27,437 nt of DNA from Phoronis australis (GCA_002633005.1 NMRA01000647.1:201324-228760), one strand, 5' to 3'. Positions 11,001-20,891 are shown, counted from the stretch's first letter. The notes: generated by a model from the sequence alone, not told the origin. A program made the numbers and translations.

Positions 11001-14000
11001 ATCTTCGAATTAAGAGTCGGGTGACTACAAACACGGAACATGCTAAAATATTTATTATGAAAATGCCAGAGTAACTTAAGTAATCCCTAAAGGCGACTGG
11101 AGACCCACAAACATGAATGTTTAGTGCTTGAGTATAACAATACGTACATGTACAAGTACACTGTGCATGCACTTTATCACACTGCACTTAGATTGAACCC
11201 ACTGCCTCACATCTTTTTATGTATCGATAATGAACATAAAATATGGAAACTGCGTGTTAACTTCCAAATCAAAACATTACAATATCACCTATTTGTAAAA
11301 ACGTTCCATTAAGCTTTGTGACACTGCTGTGCACTATAAAATTGCGAAAAGCTGTTATTGGTTTCTGACACCAGACCTTTTCCACTCTTCTTATGAGAAA
11401 CGGTTTTGAATGACTCGTTGCGATTAATTGCTTGTTTCCTTGTAGTTATCGTCTGGTCCCCTCTCACTAAGGCTGTGCAGGACCTTATCAAAAAGAGAGA
11501 ATTTGACTCTATAAAAGGATGCATTTTCTGAAAGTATAAAGTCTTTAGAATTTGATTTTTGTTTTTATTCACCACTTGTACAATTTGGTGGCGCTGCAAA
11601 AATTATTGTTGTGCATTGTTGTTTGGTACACAATGCTTCGTTTTAGAATCAATTTTAATTACGCAAACGTGAAAGCGAGCGTTTTCCAAACATGCAGAAC
11701 CAATGTACTTTATACATAAAGCCTCGTTTTCGAGCATAATGGGGGGAATTCGTGCGAGTAGTAGATACCAATGTTCCATCAATTGGCTCACGTGATCAGT
11801 GGAGCATTTTGAAACAGTTCGTAACGGCAGTTGGAGAACAGCGCATGAGTGAAACATATAGTATCTAAAAGTTTCATAGAACTCCGATTCGCTACTTATG
11901 AGAGCGTGATATTCCAAAGTTAGCCGGGTTTGGACATTTTCTACGGTAGGGTCTACTACATAACCTTGATTGAAGGAAACGCCTCGGCAATCAATTGATT
12001 TTCTACACATTCTGCCCGCATCCTTGCGTGAGTCGTTTGAACTTTGGCACACGTCCCCCGTTTTCACACTCACATGAAGTGTCTATACACGGTACCAATT
12101 TTCAAGCAAATGTGCAGAGACGATTGTGAATTATCAATAGTTCAGTGTAGCTCTCTACTTCCGTACATATCGATTTCCATCTGCAGTAGAAAGAGAATTG
12201 ACGTCAGTATAGCGCTGAATATTATTTTATTAATTTGCATGGGAAGTTGTCGACATAATGCATAATTTATACTAATTGAAAGTACCCAGAATTAGTACAT
12301 CCCCTTTCTTTTCTTTAGTCATGATCTTTACATTTACATTGTAAGGACATATTACCCATCATTCCGGATGTTTACAGTACGAGCCTAGCGCTGAGCACCG
12401 GATGTACATCGTAAAGGTTTCGACCCTATGCATTGAATGATGTAACAAACCTGCGCCTAATCTGAAAGAAACAAGTTTTGATTTAGTCCACTTGTTATAA
12501 AATCGGTCTTATTTTTTCCTTACTCACACGAGAAACATTTTTATGCCTGAGAAGGACTGACTAGTCGTCATGATTGCTTCAGATCAAGTTCATTAAGAGT
12601 TGATTTTCACGGTGAGTTAGTTTCAGTCGCAAATCCAGTATGGCCGTCAGAGAAATTCCGCGAATTTTCTTTGGAAAAACAAATACGCCTGTGAAGAATA
12701 TTGACGTTTACAACAACGCAACAGGGTTTAGCTCCTTTAAAAGAAAACACAAACTGTACAATAACTGGCTTTGTGTTTTATTAGAAAATAACTAGGCGAA
12801 TAATTAATACAACCTAGACATCAGATCTAAACTGGAGTAAGGTCCGAGCATCTTACTTCGTAATGCCTGCGTGGCGGTCATATTTCAAAATCTTCAGTCA
12901 ATCTTTGTGATTTTCCATTAAATTTGTTAATGCAGAATGATAACACAAGTTTAGATGTCACTTTGAAAAAATTCAGTACCAACGGTTAATGTGATATGAC
13001 ACTTTTGTCTGTAGCCTCAAATACATTGAAAAGTTAATTGCCAAACTCTGAGTGTAATAGCAAAATCGTGTATAATAAGAGACTGAGATTTTAATTGAGA
13101 ATAGTCCTAACCCTCTACGATTTTCCTGAATGTTATGACGGACCCCAGCGATTGATTACACTGGTATTTTGCAACCGCCCCGCCACTCCAGCGACAAAAT
13201 TGAAATTTCATTGTGTATTGGAGGTTTCAGGTGAAACTGTTAGGTTACGAACGGTTTTGATTGTGACCTCAGAGAGAAAAAATTGTGTACTAGCTATCAG
13301 AAAAGCACCCCTTTCTACTTCAGAGTAACAATTCACAACATTTTTTATCTTATAGTACTTTGACATCCCCATAGAACGAGTCTTTGACTGAGCGGGCCGA
13401 CATTTTGAAATATTTTTCAACAAATAAATTAATTAGAAAACTTATAATCAACTTCTTTGCTGCAGGTCGTAAATAAGATCATCTATACCGGAAGTTCGGA
13501 CCATACTGCCAGAAGTTGGGTGGCAGAGTTCGGCGACTGCACAAGAACGTACAAGAGTCATCGACACAGTGTGGCGTGTCTTAAATATTACAATGGTCTA
13601 GGTACGTCTCCTTTTTACCTTATATAAACCTACAACTGCGTTCCCGCATGCTTTTGTACCTCGCAAAAGAGATAAAGACGTTGATATCAAAAATAGTTGG
13701 TGGGTAAATTTTCGGCGGCGAAACCAATCCACTAGTTAAGGGATTGTAATAGAAAGAACCACCAATGTATACTGAGTGAGTCCAGGTGTAGAAAGGGCTA
13801 CTTGTACCCCCATATAGTTACATGCAGTATACTGCTAGCGGTGGTCGTGTGTCCCGTGCCACCTTACAGTGTTACCACGCACGTGGTGGAATCCAACGTC
13901 TACCAGGGACCCTTATCACACACCACAAAAACTCTTACCACGCACAAATGCATTACCAACGAACCGAGTTCCAACCGCACGTTGCAAGGTACTATTACAG

Positions 14001-17000
14001 TTTCTTTGCACGTCACGCGTTAAACATTATATGTGGTAGGATTGTCTGCGTGTGACTGGAGTTCCGGTTCCGAGGCAATGGTTTTTGTGCGTGTACGTTT
14101 TTGCGGTGTGGGAAAGGGTAGTTTCCACATCCTGATCCATCGCACTTGTGAAATGATTTTATCTACATGTATAAAACTATTTCATTTATATGAATATGCA
14201 TCAGGTGTGCCAAAAAGTGTCGTGTGTTCAATCAGTTCTGTATATCCGAAAACTTACTCCTCGGCGAAGTACCGCCAAAAGCAAGAAGCTGAAAGTATTG
14301 GATAAAATTAGTGAAACCTCATACAAGCAGCTAAAGTACACACTGTCGCGTTCAGCACTGGTAACTGTATGAAACACCACTCGAACCCTTGGGTGTGGGG
14401 ATTCACAAGTGATTTCAAGAACATTTTATCATGACGGCGACATCCCGTTGCTCCCAATTTGTTCGATTGTACAGCCCAATAACAAGTTGGGAACTTTACC
14501 CCCGAAGCCAATTAACTCCATTCTGGCGTTGATGGTTGGAGGGCCTGCGCTCTTTTGTTTGATAATTGCTCTAATCTCCGATCAGATCGTATAGTAGTGT
14601 GACTGGAGTGGGCCGATAAAAATGAAAGTTAAGTTAAGCCAGGTATTATCGCACGTTCAGCACCCCTAACGTCTGGAAAAGTTACTGAACGACAGGACGC
14701 TGTATTGTTTACAATTAAAGACTTCAAAACTTGTCACAACGTCATGCCAACTCTTCGAAGTTGTTTGGTACACCCGATGGGCCTGTACATTTACCTGCCC
14801 AGTGAATAGATACATGTAGCTCTCTCCCTCTCTCATGTAGTTCAAGGAATTGTGGGAACGCAGTTCTAAAACCTGATTTTAGGTGGGCTTTGAAATATAT
14901 CCTCCTACAAAAATTCCCAAACAAAGGACCTTAACTTTGTTCGCCATATTGCATTTACAAAGTTGTGTTCTTGCAGTTATCACAGGCAGCGGAGACTGTC
15001 TGGTCAGAGCGTTTGATGCAAAATCCGGGTCTGTACAGAGGACTTTCAAAGGACACGACAGCGGCGTTAATTGCTTGCAGGTTAAACATTGTACTTAGAT
15101 GTGCCGTGACTTTTAGCTGACCTGTGCTGTCCTCTGCCGGCTGTCGTCATTCTTTTGCTCTTTGCTGTTTCCTGCATGGCTCCTTAACAGAAGCCCATGC
15201 TTCCATTAGCACCCAGATAATGGAAACAATATGATATACATGCACTGGTGACGTTTAAAACCACTATCGCTCGTCACAAATATTGAAGTCTCTCCCTCCC
15301 CTGCTTCTTTTGAAATTAAATTAGTCAAAAGGGGACGAAGATAAACACGTCTATCAAAACTAAAATCTGCCGATTTTCGCCCTTATCACAAACAGTAAAG
15401 ATTGCAAAAAAATGTCGACAATGCAATTTGCATGACAGTTTGAGCTTCTGTGTGTTATTCATCTTTCATTCTGAACGCTAGCAATTTGACGACATTATTT
15501 TCCTTATTTCTTTTAATTTCGTTTGTAATCAGTCTTCACTGGCTCTGGAGACGCCACCTGCAGGTGCTTTGATGCAAAGAGTGGCTCCCTCAAACGGATT
15601 TTCAAAGGCCACGAACTTGCCGTCAACGCCGTCCAGGTATACTACGCCTGCTGCTTTACCTGTTTTTACGCCGTCATTAGATACTTTTTAAGTGTTTCTG
15701 ATTGTGTATGAGTTCTAGCTGTTCTACTTGTCATTGTTACGCAAATTCAATTTTAATACCGTCTACTAAAAAGGTTTTTAAAATTAAACGTATATTCTGA
15801 GTTTCTAAAGCTCTTTAATCCACCTCCTTCTCAGGTTTTATACCCCGTTCACACTATGCCAAAAAACTCATTGGTTCGTTCAGACCTCAGTATTGATGAA
15901 AACGCGACACCGCTTGTTTAACCTTAGAAGTACTACTCGAGGGAGTGCAGTTGTTTGACCAATTTGTTTCAGATGCAACTCGTAGTCTAAACGCACCTGC
16001 AGAACAGGAACAAAACGAGGCAATCCTGGTTTTCAATCTGAAGACAAATGCTAAATCCTCTGACAATAATCGCTGTAGTTACTCTCCTGGAAATTAAGTT
16101 AAAAATAATAAATACTAGTAATTCATCTCCAATACCGAAGATAATTAAGAGAAAGACAAACCTGTTATCGTGTTATTTAGTGAAGGAAGCTTACATCTCT
16201 ATCACAATTTTGTGGCAGTTCATTTACGAAAGTACATTTTTCTTACTGAAAAATACCCTCATTGTAACGATTGGTCTGAGCTTATTCACACGCATTGTCT
16301 TACACATGAGTTTGTTCGACTCATCCTTTCCCGCCACTTGCGACTACACGTGTATGGTACCGGGATTTTTCTAAGATAAGTCCACCCACCCGATGAAATG
16401 CCCATGGAGGCTATTCGTTAAATTATGCTACAGAATACACGCCCATGGATGTTTATTTGGTGTTACAACTTGTGATGCCAAGTGTCCAAGCAGTGGGGGC
16501 GTTTATTTGGAAATTTTCCTCTTAAAAGCACACTCAGTTTCAACTTTTTGTCACAAAATCAGTTTTGTGGAACATTTATCATTTATAAACACTAACAGGC
16601 TGTTGGCGAACTATGCATTTATTAACAAAGCATTCAAAAATGTAGTAAAAATTTCAACGTCAGCAAAACTATGAACTTCCGTTTACACGCCCCTTTTCCG
16701 AATAAACGCCTGGACGTTTATTTGGTATTGCTAAAACGCCTGAAAATTGTCATTTTCTGAATACAAGCCCATGGGCTTATCTACGGAAATTCCGGTATGA
16801 TTTACGCGAAGATACAATTTCCGCCTTGTATTTATTCTCATTTAAACATCTGTGGAAAAAGTTGGTTATTACTCCAGATTAAGTGTAGTGAGTTGGCCTA
16901 TGCATCACTTTAGAAGGTCTTAAAATTGACGGAACCGATTCTAATTGTAGTTAAGGTAGACCTAAAGCATGACAAAGTCCCGATGTAATCCGGTAGCATG

Positions 17001-17741
17001 TTTTGTATTTTTAGCTAAGGTGTGTTTCAAACTATACTTGTGTGTAAGTACGGATCATGTCACAATCTAGAAAAATACACAGTACTTTGGTTGCCGGAAT
17101 ATCTCAGCGTTACAACGAAAAATTTTAAGTTTCTTTGACTCCGATCGCTGAGTGTAGACCGTACGTAACTTTCATGTGCGGCGCAGCACTGAAATAAGTG
17201 GGGGCTATGGCCCCCCAACCCCCTATGGTGCGCCGCCTATGTGACCATGGCCGGCGCAGCAGTGAAATAAGTGGGGGCTATGGCCCCCAAATCCCCTATG
17301 GTGCGCCGCCCATATTATGTCGTAATTTATCACTGTGCAATTCCGTGAGCATACTGATACAATTGAGTATAATGTGTACGGTATGGCATAAACTCATGGG
17401 AAATTTTATCGCTTGTTTATAAGGTGGTGGATGGAAAACTCTTCACTGGTTCGCACGATGGTACCTTGCGTGTATGGGATATCACGGGGCTCAAAGATGA
17501 CGTCACCTTCGGCCAGGATGAAAAGAAGTCGACGGATAAGAAAGTTGCGCAAAAAAAGGAGATCGAGAAACTCAGCGGTAATGATGAGGTTCTTAAACAG
17601 AAAACTAAAATAATGATCGAAGACGAATACATGGGAAACGGGAAGCAGCACACAAATGGGAGTATTGAAAATGGCGTCCTGAACAGCTACAACGGAAATG
17701 GCGTCAGTAACGGTACCAAGACGCCGCAAGATGTCGTGTAG
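4301..17741 (+). CDS. WDR86: WD repeat-containing protein 86-like, spliced gene (join 4301-5065, 13466-13601, 14977-15080 or 15533-15636, 17424-17741)
   Basis: The spliced product is 440 residues with eight WD40 repeats, expected to fold as a beta-propeller scaffold. The molecular function of WDR86 is not established. Gene identity rests on repeat-by-repeat likeness to vertebrate WDR86 as I recall it, including the SSSYDRTAR repeat, the insertion inside repeat 4 and the C-terminal GSHDGTLRVWD repeat. All introns are GT-AG and phases match (0, 1, 0). The start at 4301 is preferred: it has A at -3 and G at +4 and yields MGLCGSK, an N-myristoylation signal with a palmitoylatable Cys. The in-frame ATG at 4274 has T at -3 and would add nine residues that hide this signal. 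The third segment exists as two alternative cassettes. After repeat 8 comes a charged Lys/Glu-rich and then Asn/Gly-rich tail of about 85 residues, longer than in vertebrates. Confidence 0.88.
5066..5637. other. WDR86 intron 1, 5' part
   Basis: Starts with the GTAGGT donor. Apart from the CRE at 5184 nothing was recognised. The last 150 bp before the THAP relic may be that element's own 5' flank. Confidence 0.4.
5184..5191. promoter_or_regulatory. CRE palindrome TGACGTCA in WDR86 intron 1
   Basis: Perfect 8-bp CREB/ATF site about 120 bp after the exon 1 donor. A second perfect copy lies further into the same intron. The location is plausible for an intronic enhancer, but one such 8-mer is expected by chance every 65 kb or so, so this is weak evidence. 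Confidence 0.25.
5638..5891 (+). pseudogene. Degenerate THAP-domain exon in WDR86 intron 1
   Basis: From the ATG at 5638 one frame reads MKRTCACGGCSKSK, then a VFKF...WHRFVR core, and later VTIC...FKESCFDQTQNG followed by a GTAAGT donor at 5892. This is the layout of a THAP zinc finger (C2CH), a DNA-binding domain found in P-element and Kolobok-type transposases and in host proteins derived from them. It is dead: an in-frame TAG interrupts it at 5767-5769, and the CxxH that supplies the last two zinc ligands has an extra codon and Arg in place of His. It is unlike the THAP ORFs at 23 and 24 kb in sequence, so it comes from another family. Confidence 0.65.
5892..13465. other. WDR86 intron 1, main part (7.6 kb)
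   Basis: No gene or recognisable mobile element could be supported apart from scattered short repeats. Several open frames of 60-156 codons occur on both strands (for example 11603-12073 minus, 8172-8576 minus, 10792-11187 minus), but none shows domain motifs, repeats or splice context. The long, mostly unique intron could hold enhancers that cannot be judged from one genome. Confidence 0.4.
8865..8872. promoter_or_regulatory. Second CRE palindrome in WDR86 intron 1
   Basis: Perfect TGACGTCA. Two perfect copies in one 8.4-kb intron are slightly more than chance predicts. No other regulatory context was recognised around it. Confidence 0.2.
13466..13601 (+). CDS. WDR86: WDR86 exon 2: end of WD repeat 6, start of 7
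   Basis: A 136-nt exon follows a TTCTTTGCTGCAG acceptor and stops at a GTACGT donor. It reads VVNKIIYTGSSDHTARSW, completing repeat 6, then SHRHSVACLKYYNGL, opening repeat 7. It enters in phase 0 and leaves one nucleotide (G) for the next exon, matching both candidate third cassettes. Confidence 0.88.
13602..14976. other. WDR86 intron 2
   Basis: GTACGT donor to TTCTTGCAG acceptor, 1375 bp. Open frames at 13802-14055 and 14033-14305 show no recognisable motif. A perfect 12-bp palindrome GCAGTATACTGC lies near 13824 and is probably chance. Confidence 0.4.
14977..15080 (+). CDS. WDR86: WDR86 exon 3a, first of two alternative WD-repeat cassettes
   Basis: A 104-nt exon between a TTCTTGCAG acceptor and a GTTAAA donor. 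Joined to exon 2 it gives 35 residues completing repeat 7 (VITGSGDCLVRAF) and opening repeat 8 (FKGHDSGVNCLQ). It enters after one nucleotide and leaves in phase 0. Its donor is weaker than the others because it has A at +5. It shares 22 of 35 residues with exon 3b. Confidence 0.82.
15081..15532. other. Intron between the two alternative WDR86 cassettes
   Basis: 452 bp. This is long enough for normal splicing, so mutual exclusion would not come from a too-short intron. It must come from frame-dependent decay, splice competition or RNA pairing. No pairing elements were identified by eye. Confidence 0.5.
15533..15636 (+). CDS. WDR86: WDR86 exon 3b, second of two alternative WD-repeat cassettes
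   Basis: Exactly 104 nt, like exon 3a, with the same entry and exit phase. It has a long pyrimidine tract before GTAATCAG and a good GTATAC donor. It encodes VFTGSGDATCRCF, then FDAKSGS and FKGHELAVNAVQ. Differences from 3a fall mainly in the strand before FDAKSGS and in the last strand. If both exons were spliced in, the frame would shift, so use of one or the other is expected. The Cys-bearing strand looks closer to the vertebrate form, so 3b may be the ancestral cassette. Confidence 0.82.
15637..16439. other. WDR86 last intron, 5' part
   Basis: Non-coding. No element recognised. The open frame at 16048-16374 has hydrophobic stretches but no known motif and no splice context. Confidence 0.35.
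16440..16780. repeat. Degenerate palindromic GTTTATTTGG repeats in WDR86 last intron
   Basis: GTTTATTTGG-type words recur near 16450, 16500 and 16717. Two of the three follow a short palindromic core: CGCCCATGGATG, then AATAAACG (16701-16708) facing CGTTTATT (16715-16722). A further perfect palindrome AAGCCCATGGGCTT lies at 16765-16778. The pattern suggests several decayed copies of one small palindromic repeat of unknown family. Confidence 0.5.
16781..17178. other. WDR86 last intron, unannotated stretch
   Basis: No gene, repeat or motif recognised. Confidence 0.35.
17179..17312. repeat. Two tandem 61-bp palindromic GC-rich units, 73-bp period
   Basis: Units at 17179-17239 and 17252-17312 are nearly identical. 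Each opens with GCGGCGCAG and closes with TGCGCCGCC, giving 8-bp terminal inverted repeats. Each also contains an inner hairpin GGGGGC-TATG-GCCCCC. They are strikingly GC-rich in an AT-rich intron, 110 bp from the last acceptor. They look like a tandem pair of tiny MITEs or the two ends of a collapsed element. Confidence 0.75.
17424..17741 (+). CDS. WDR86: WDR86 final exon: end of WD repeat 8 and C-terminal tail
   Basis: The exon follows a TTGTTTATAAG acceptor in phase 0. VVDGKLFTGSHDGTLRVWDITGL closes repeat 8 and the propeller. The remaining residues are a tail, first highly charged (EKKSTDKKVAQKKEIEKL), then rich in Asn and Gly, ending PQDVV before TAG at 17739-17741. The tail has no domain I recognise and is probably disordered. 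Confidence 0.88.
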   Translation: MVDGKLFTGSHDGTLRVWDITGLKDDVTFGQDEKKSTDKKVAQKKEIEKLSGNDEVLKQKTKIMIEDEYMGNGKQHTNGSIENGVLNSYNGNGVSNGTKTPQDVV

Positions 17742-17880
17742 GTACAACTTAGTATCCTGACTGCTAAGATATATATCTGTGATATGAGAGTGCTTTTATT
17801 GGTTGACGTACACTGTACTGTATTTTGTATGATAGACTGCAAATTAGACTGTGGAAATTTTGGAAGCTGGACAATCAGTG

Positions 17881-17886
17881 AATAAA
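17881..17886 (+). terminator. Proximal polyadenylation signal of WDR86
   Basis: AATAAA 140 bp after the stop codon, followed within 25 bp by a GT-rich stretch (GGTTGTG, GGTAATTGAGTTTG). Confidence 0.5.
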
Positions 17887-18630
17887 ATGGTTGTGCCTCA
17901 AGATGGTAATTGAGTTTGCTAAGCAAGCAAGCCAATGCCAATATGAACAGAGACTCTGACATGTATACATGTAGCGGTGGAAACAATTTCCTCGCACAGT
18001 AATGTGTGTGTTAGCAGAGCTTTCCTGAAGAATATACCATGGGCTTATTCAAATAAGTTTTGCAACAGTTCTATAAGCTCGTGAAAACTTTCTAACATTT
18101 GTAAGAAACACGGAAATAGTTTCACTTAGTTGCATTAAATCGTACAGGACTGAAATGGCCGACGTGTTTGTGGATCACGTGATTGATATGATGTACTGCT
18201 GTTGGCCAAGTCGAAAATTTTACGTTAATCTTTTCACTGACAAAAATCACTTTGTGCACAGATTTATTAAAAGTGTGCAGTGCCGTCTTAGTAGTCGTTG
18301 GCTGTCCGTCCATACATAACGTGATATTTACATTAAAAATCATTAAAAATGCGTTAATTGTCAAATTGTCTTCGCCTTTAGTTGGTTTGTTGGCAAAGAT
18401 AAACTAATTACGTTTCCTAACCGTTGTGATGAATTCGTATGCAGAAATGCAAGAAGTCGTTTTCGTTTTAGATGTTGTCATTTGAAATCTGTTACTTTGT
18501 AAGAATATTGATGAGAGGAGAGAATTTAATACAACTTTGCTACTAACTTATTGCTGCTCATTCGTTTTATTAAAACTTGTATCTTTATGCGGACCGCCTG
18601 GTGTTACTATGCACTTGTATCTTTTCTTTC

Positions 18631-18636
18631 AATAAA
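18631..18636 (+). terminator. Distal polyadenylation signal of WDR86
   Basis: AATAAA preceded by a T-rich tract and followed after about 25 bp by TTGTGTACTT, a plausible GU-rich downstream element. Confidence 0.45.
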
Positions 18637-18660
18637 GGAAGTCTGATATTATTGATATAA

Positions 18661-19725
18661 TTGTGTACTTCAAAAACTCGTCAATGGGCAGACATGAATA
18701 CATGGGCTACGTTCCATAGAAATAAGACACCAGCTTCTAATTGTAACGAAAAATCTTCATCTTGGGAACGATAACAATGAACTCTTTCCACCAATCATTT
18801 GGGGCCGGCTGTGGTGGCGGGGGGGGGGGGGAATNNNGTATTTTGGTTAAATCAATATGCTCCAATTATCCTAGATAGAATTCCTTGGGTTCTAATTAAT
18901 TATCAATACGACACTCAGGAAGTGACGTTAGCGGCCTTATCCATTGCCAGTCAGTTTAATTTGTTCGTGCGGCTCATTTTGGACGTGTTCGTTACATACA
19001 ATTTTCTAAGAAATGCCGTAGTAATTTCACTTCTACGAACATTCTCCATTATGGATTATTAGATATTGAATTACGTAATCTGACGCCAAGAAATGTTTGC
19101 CGCACACCCGAAAATTTCGCACTGCTTCAGCCGTGGCATTCCACGAAGAAGGCGAGCCAACTCCGACGGATCTTTGTCATCCTCTGGAAATCGGTTAAAC
19201 GCGGGACCACCAGTGCTCTTCGGAAGCTCTTGGTGCTTGCCATCCCGTATCCAGTCGCAGCAAATTCCAGATGGACTATTGAAAAAGAATCAGAGAAAGG
19301 GAAACAGCGGCGTAACTTGTATCAAGCTGACGTACACTGACAATACCGTATCCGATGTAAAACACAGCTCGATTCGAAGTACATGTATGTGTGGAAATTG
19401 GCAAAAATGATTCGGGTCGAGAAAGTCGACTTCCGCTGTGACGCACGCATACTTTAAATAGAAGTTCCGAAGGGAAACTTGTGCGTATAGGCAGTAAAAT
19501 CAGCTGGCTTGTCGATCTCAGTCTTTGACCGTGGCTTCCGATGTTCAGTAATATGGAAAGAAGATTGGTTTTGCAATTCCTTGACGTTTTGAGGTTCCAA
19601 TACTTATTATTACTGCGCGAAAAACTTTTAGTGTCCAAAACCGATAATCGTTAGTTTGTCAGGTCGGTGTCAGCGTACGACAAGGAGTAACCAAAAACAA
19701 GTCCTGGGAGTAGAGTCTGTTAGAC
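18661..19725. other. Intergenic region with a G-run and an N gap
   Basis: Open frames at 18799-19062 and 19093-19410 have no recognisable domain and are not annotated as genes. The G homopolymer just before the gap marks a sequencing break, so continuity across it is uncertain. Confidence 0.4.
18835..18837. other. Assembly gap (NNN)
   Basis: Three N after a run of about 15 G. True gap size is unknown. Left and right sides may not be as close as drawn. Confidence 0.9.
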
Positions 19726-20559
19726 CATAGGCGGATTTACGGGGGGAGGGGCAGGGGGCTGCCGCAAAAAATAAAACAGCAAGAGCGTAGGAAAATGTTA
19801 AGTTTATTAATTAACCCCGGTAATTAACATTATACGGCTGAAACAATATTTAAATTTGTGCAGTTTCAGTGTGTTTAGGGGGGGCTCAGATCCAATTTCA
19901 AGTGTCAAATTCGGAACACGGCGCAATCGTAACGGAACTATGGCTAAGTACACTGTATAGGCTCTCCCGCGATATCTCAGACGACCGGCAGTGGCGCTCC
20001 GCACTACGACTCCGTTTCCGTCGTCTGCTACACTGCGCAATGAAGAAAATTACTTCATTTTTAAAGAAAATGGAATCTGAGTGACGATGAAAAACAGAAG
20101 ATGTGAATTTCAATCGAAACCTTAGTGAGTCACTCAGAAACTCGTAATTCTCTTTGTCAAATCTTAACTTAAGACGATTTCCAAAGCAATCGCGTCATTA
20201 ATGCCAACACAAAAAACGGATTTGGTCTTTTGGGCAGCTGAAGACTATTTTAAATACAACAAAATTTGTTACGAACTGATTGCACTAAATATAAAAAGTG
20301 TAATAAATGTTACAAAAAGAAGTTAGTTTAGCGCGCAAACGCTGTGAATCTTAAACAAGTAGGTATCTTTGAATCAATGTGTGTCGTAGAAAATGCTTTA
20401 TTTCAGAGGAAAAAACAGAAACATTTTCCTGGCGGGAGGGGGTCTAACCCCCTCCCGACCTCCCCCCATTCGGTGCTATGCGCATCTACAATCGTGCTTT
20501 GTGGAAATGTTTACAGACAAAATGTTGCTCCCCCTTGTGATATCCTAGATCCGCCACTG
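19726..20559. mobile_element. hAT-like DNA transposon relic, 834 bp
   Basis: The left end CATAGGCGGATTTACGGGGG and the right end, read inward as CAGTGGCGGATCTAGG, form imperfect inverted termini of the CAGTGGCGGATC type common in hAT-like MITEs. TAGAC stands immediately outside both ends (19721-19725 and 20560-20564). Canonical hAT duplications are 8 bp, so the superfamily is tentative. Inside, GGGAGGGGGT (20434-20443) faces ACCCCCTCCC (20447-20456) across three bases. No transposase of useful length remains. Confidence 0.6.
20040..20084 (+). pseudogene. Possible N-terminus of a hAT (TTF/ZMYM-type) transposase
   Basis: The ATG at 20040 gives MKKITSFLKKMESE and then TGA, inside the hAT-like element. 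TTF/ZMYM-type hAT transposases often begin with a short ITSFFKK-like motif followed by acidic residues. In an adjacent frame the next codons are acidic and Lys-rich, as expected if one base had been gained. The fragment is too short for certainty. Confidence 0.3.
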
Positions 20560-20564
20560 TAGAC

Positions 20565-20891
20565 GGAAACTAATCGAATTCAAACGGCAATGTAATGAGG
20601 TGTGGGTAAATTTTTGGGACACTATACATGGCAGTTCTAACACGAGTCACAGAAATTAGCCGCGGCTTAGTCTTTTGAAAAATTCGCATTCAAAGCAAAA
20701 ATTACAATTTCCAAAAAATATGGCGGTCATGCGATTACCAATGACGGTTTTAAGAATCAAGACCATTCAGTCATCGTGGATTAAAAGCGCAGTTAATGAT
20801 GAAATTAAAAATGAAGGGTTATCCTTATATACTTCATTCCCAAAGTACAATTGCATGTAATGGAGAGGACCAACAATCAGAGAAAATTCCA
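20565..20891. other. 3' flank of the LU-domain gene
   Basis: No gene recognised. No clear polyadenylation signal for the minus-strand gene was found here. A minus-strand AATAAA occurs at 20397-20402, inside the hAT-like element, and might have been recruited. Confidence 0.35.

Larger units (their letters stand above)
17742..18660 (+). other. WDR86: WDR86 3' UTR (candidate extent)
   Basis: AT-rich non-coding sequence after the stop codon with two AATAAA signals that allow a short (about 160 bp) or long (about 910 bp) 3' UTR. Sequence past 18660 is probably intergenic. Confidence 0.45.

Noticed and set aside
10792-11187. 131-codon minus-strand frame with a hydrophobic stretch
   Set aside because: One possible membrane segment, but it starts in Cys/Thr-rich TGTAC-repeat sequence and has no family likeness or splice context.
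11603-12073. 156-codon minus-strand open frame in WDR86 intron 1
   Set aside because: Longest anonymous frame in the window, but it has no domain motif, no low-complexity or repeat structure, no visible splice context, and irregular residue composition. It is likely a chance frame.
17198-17422. 74-codon frame at the tandem GC-rich units
   Set aside because: Its first half only translates the palindromic repeats twice; the match between the halves is due to the DNA repeat.
17413-17613. Basic 66-codon frame over the last WDR86 exon
   Set aside because: Not a gene by itself. It is the shifted frame of the final exon. Kept only as a finding on double inclusion.
18799-19410. Two consecutive open frames after the N gap
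   Set aside because: The first begins in a G-run with N. Neither shows a recognisable motif. Possible bits of an unknown element, but unsupported.
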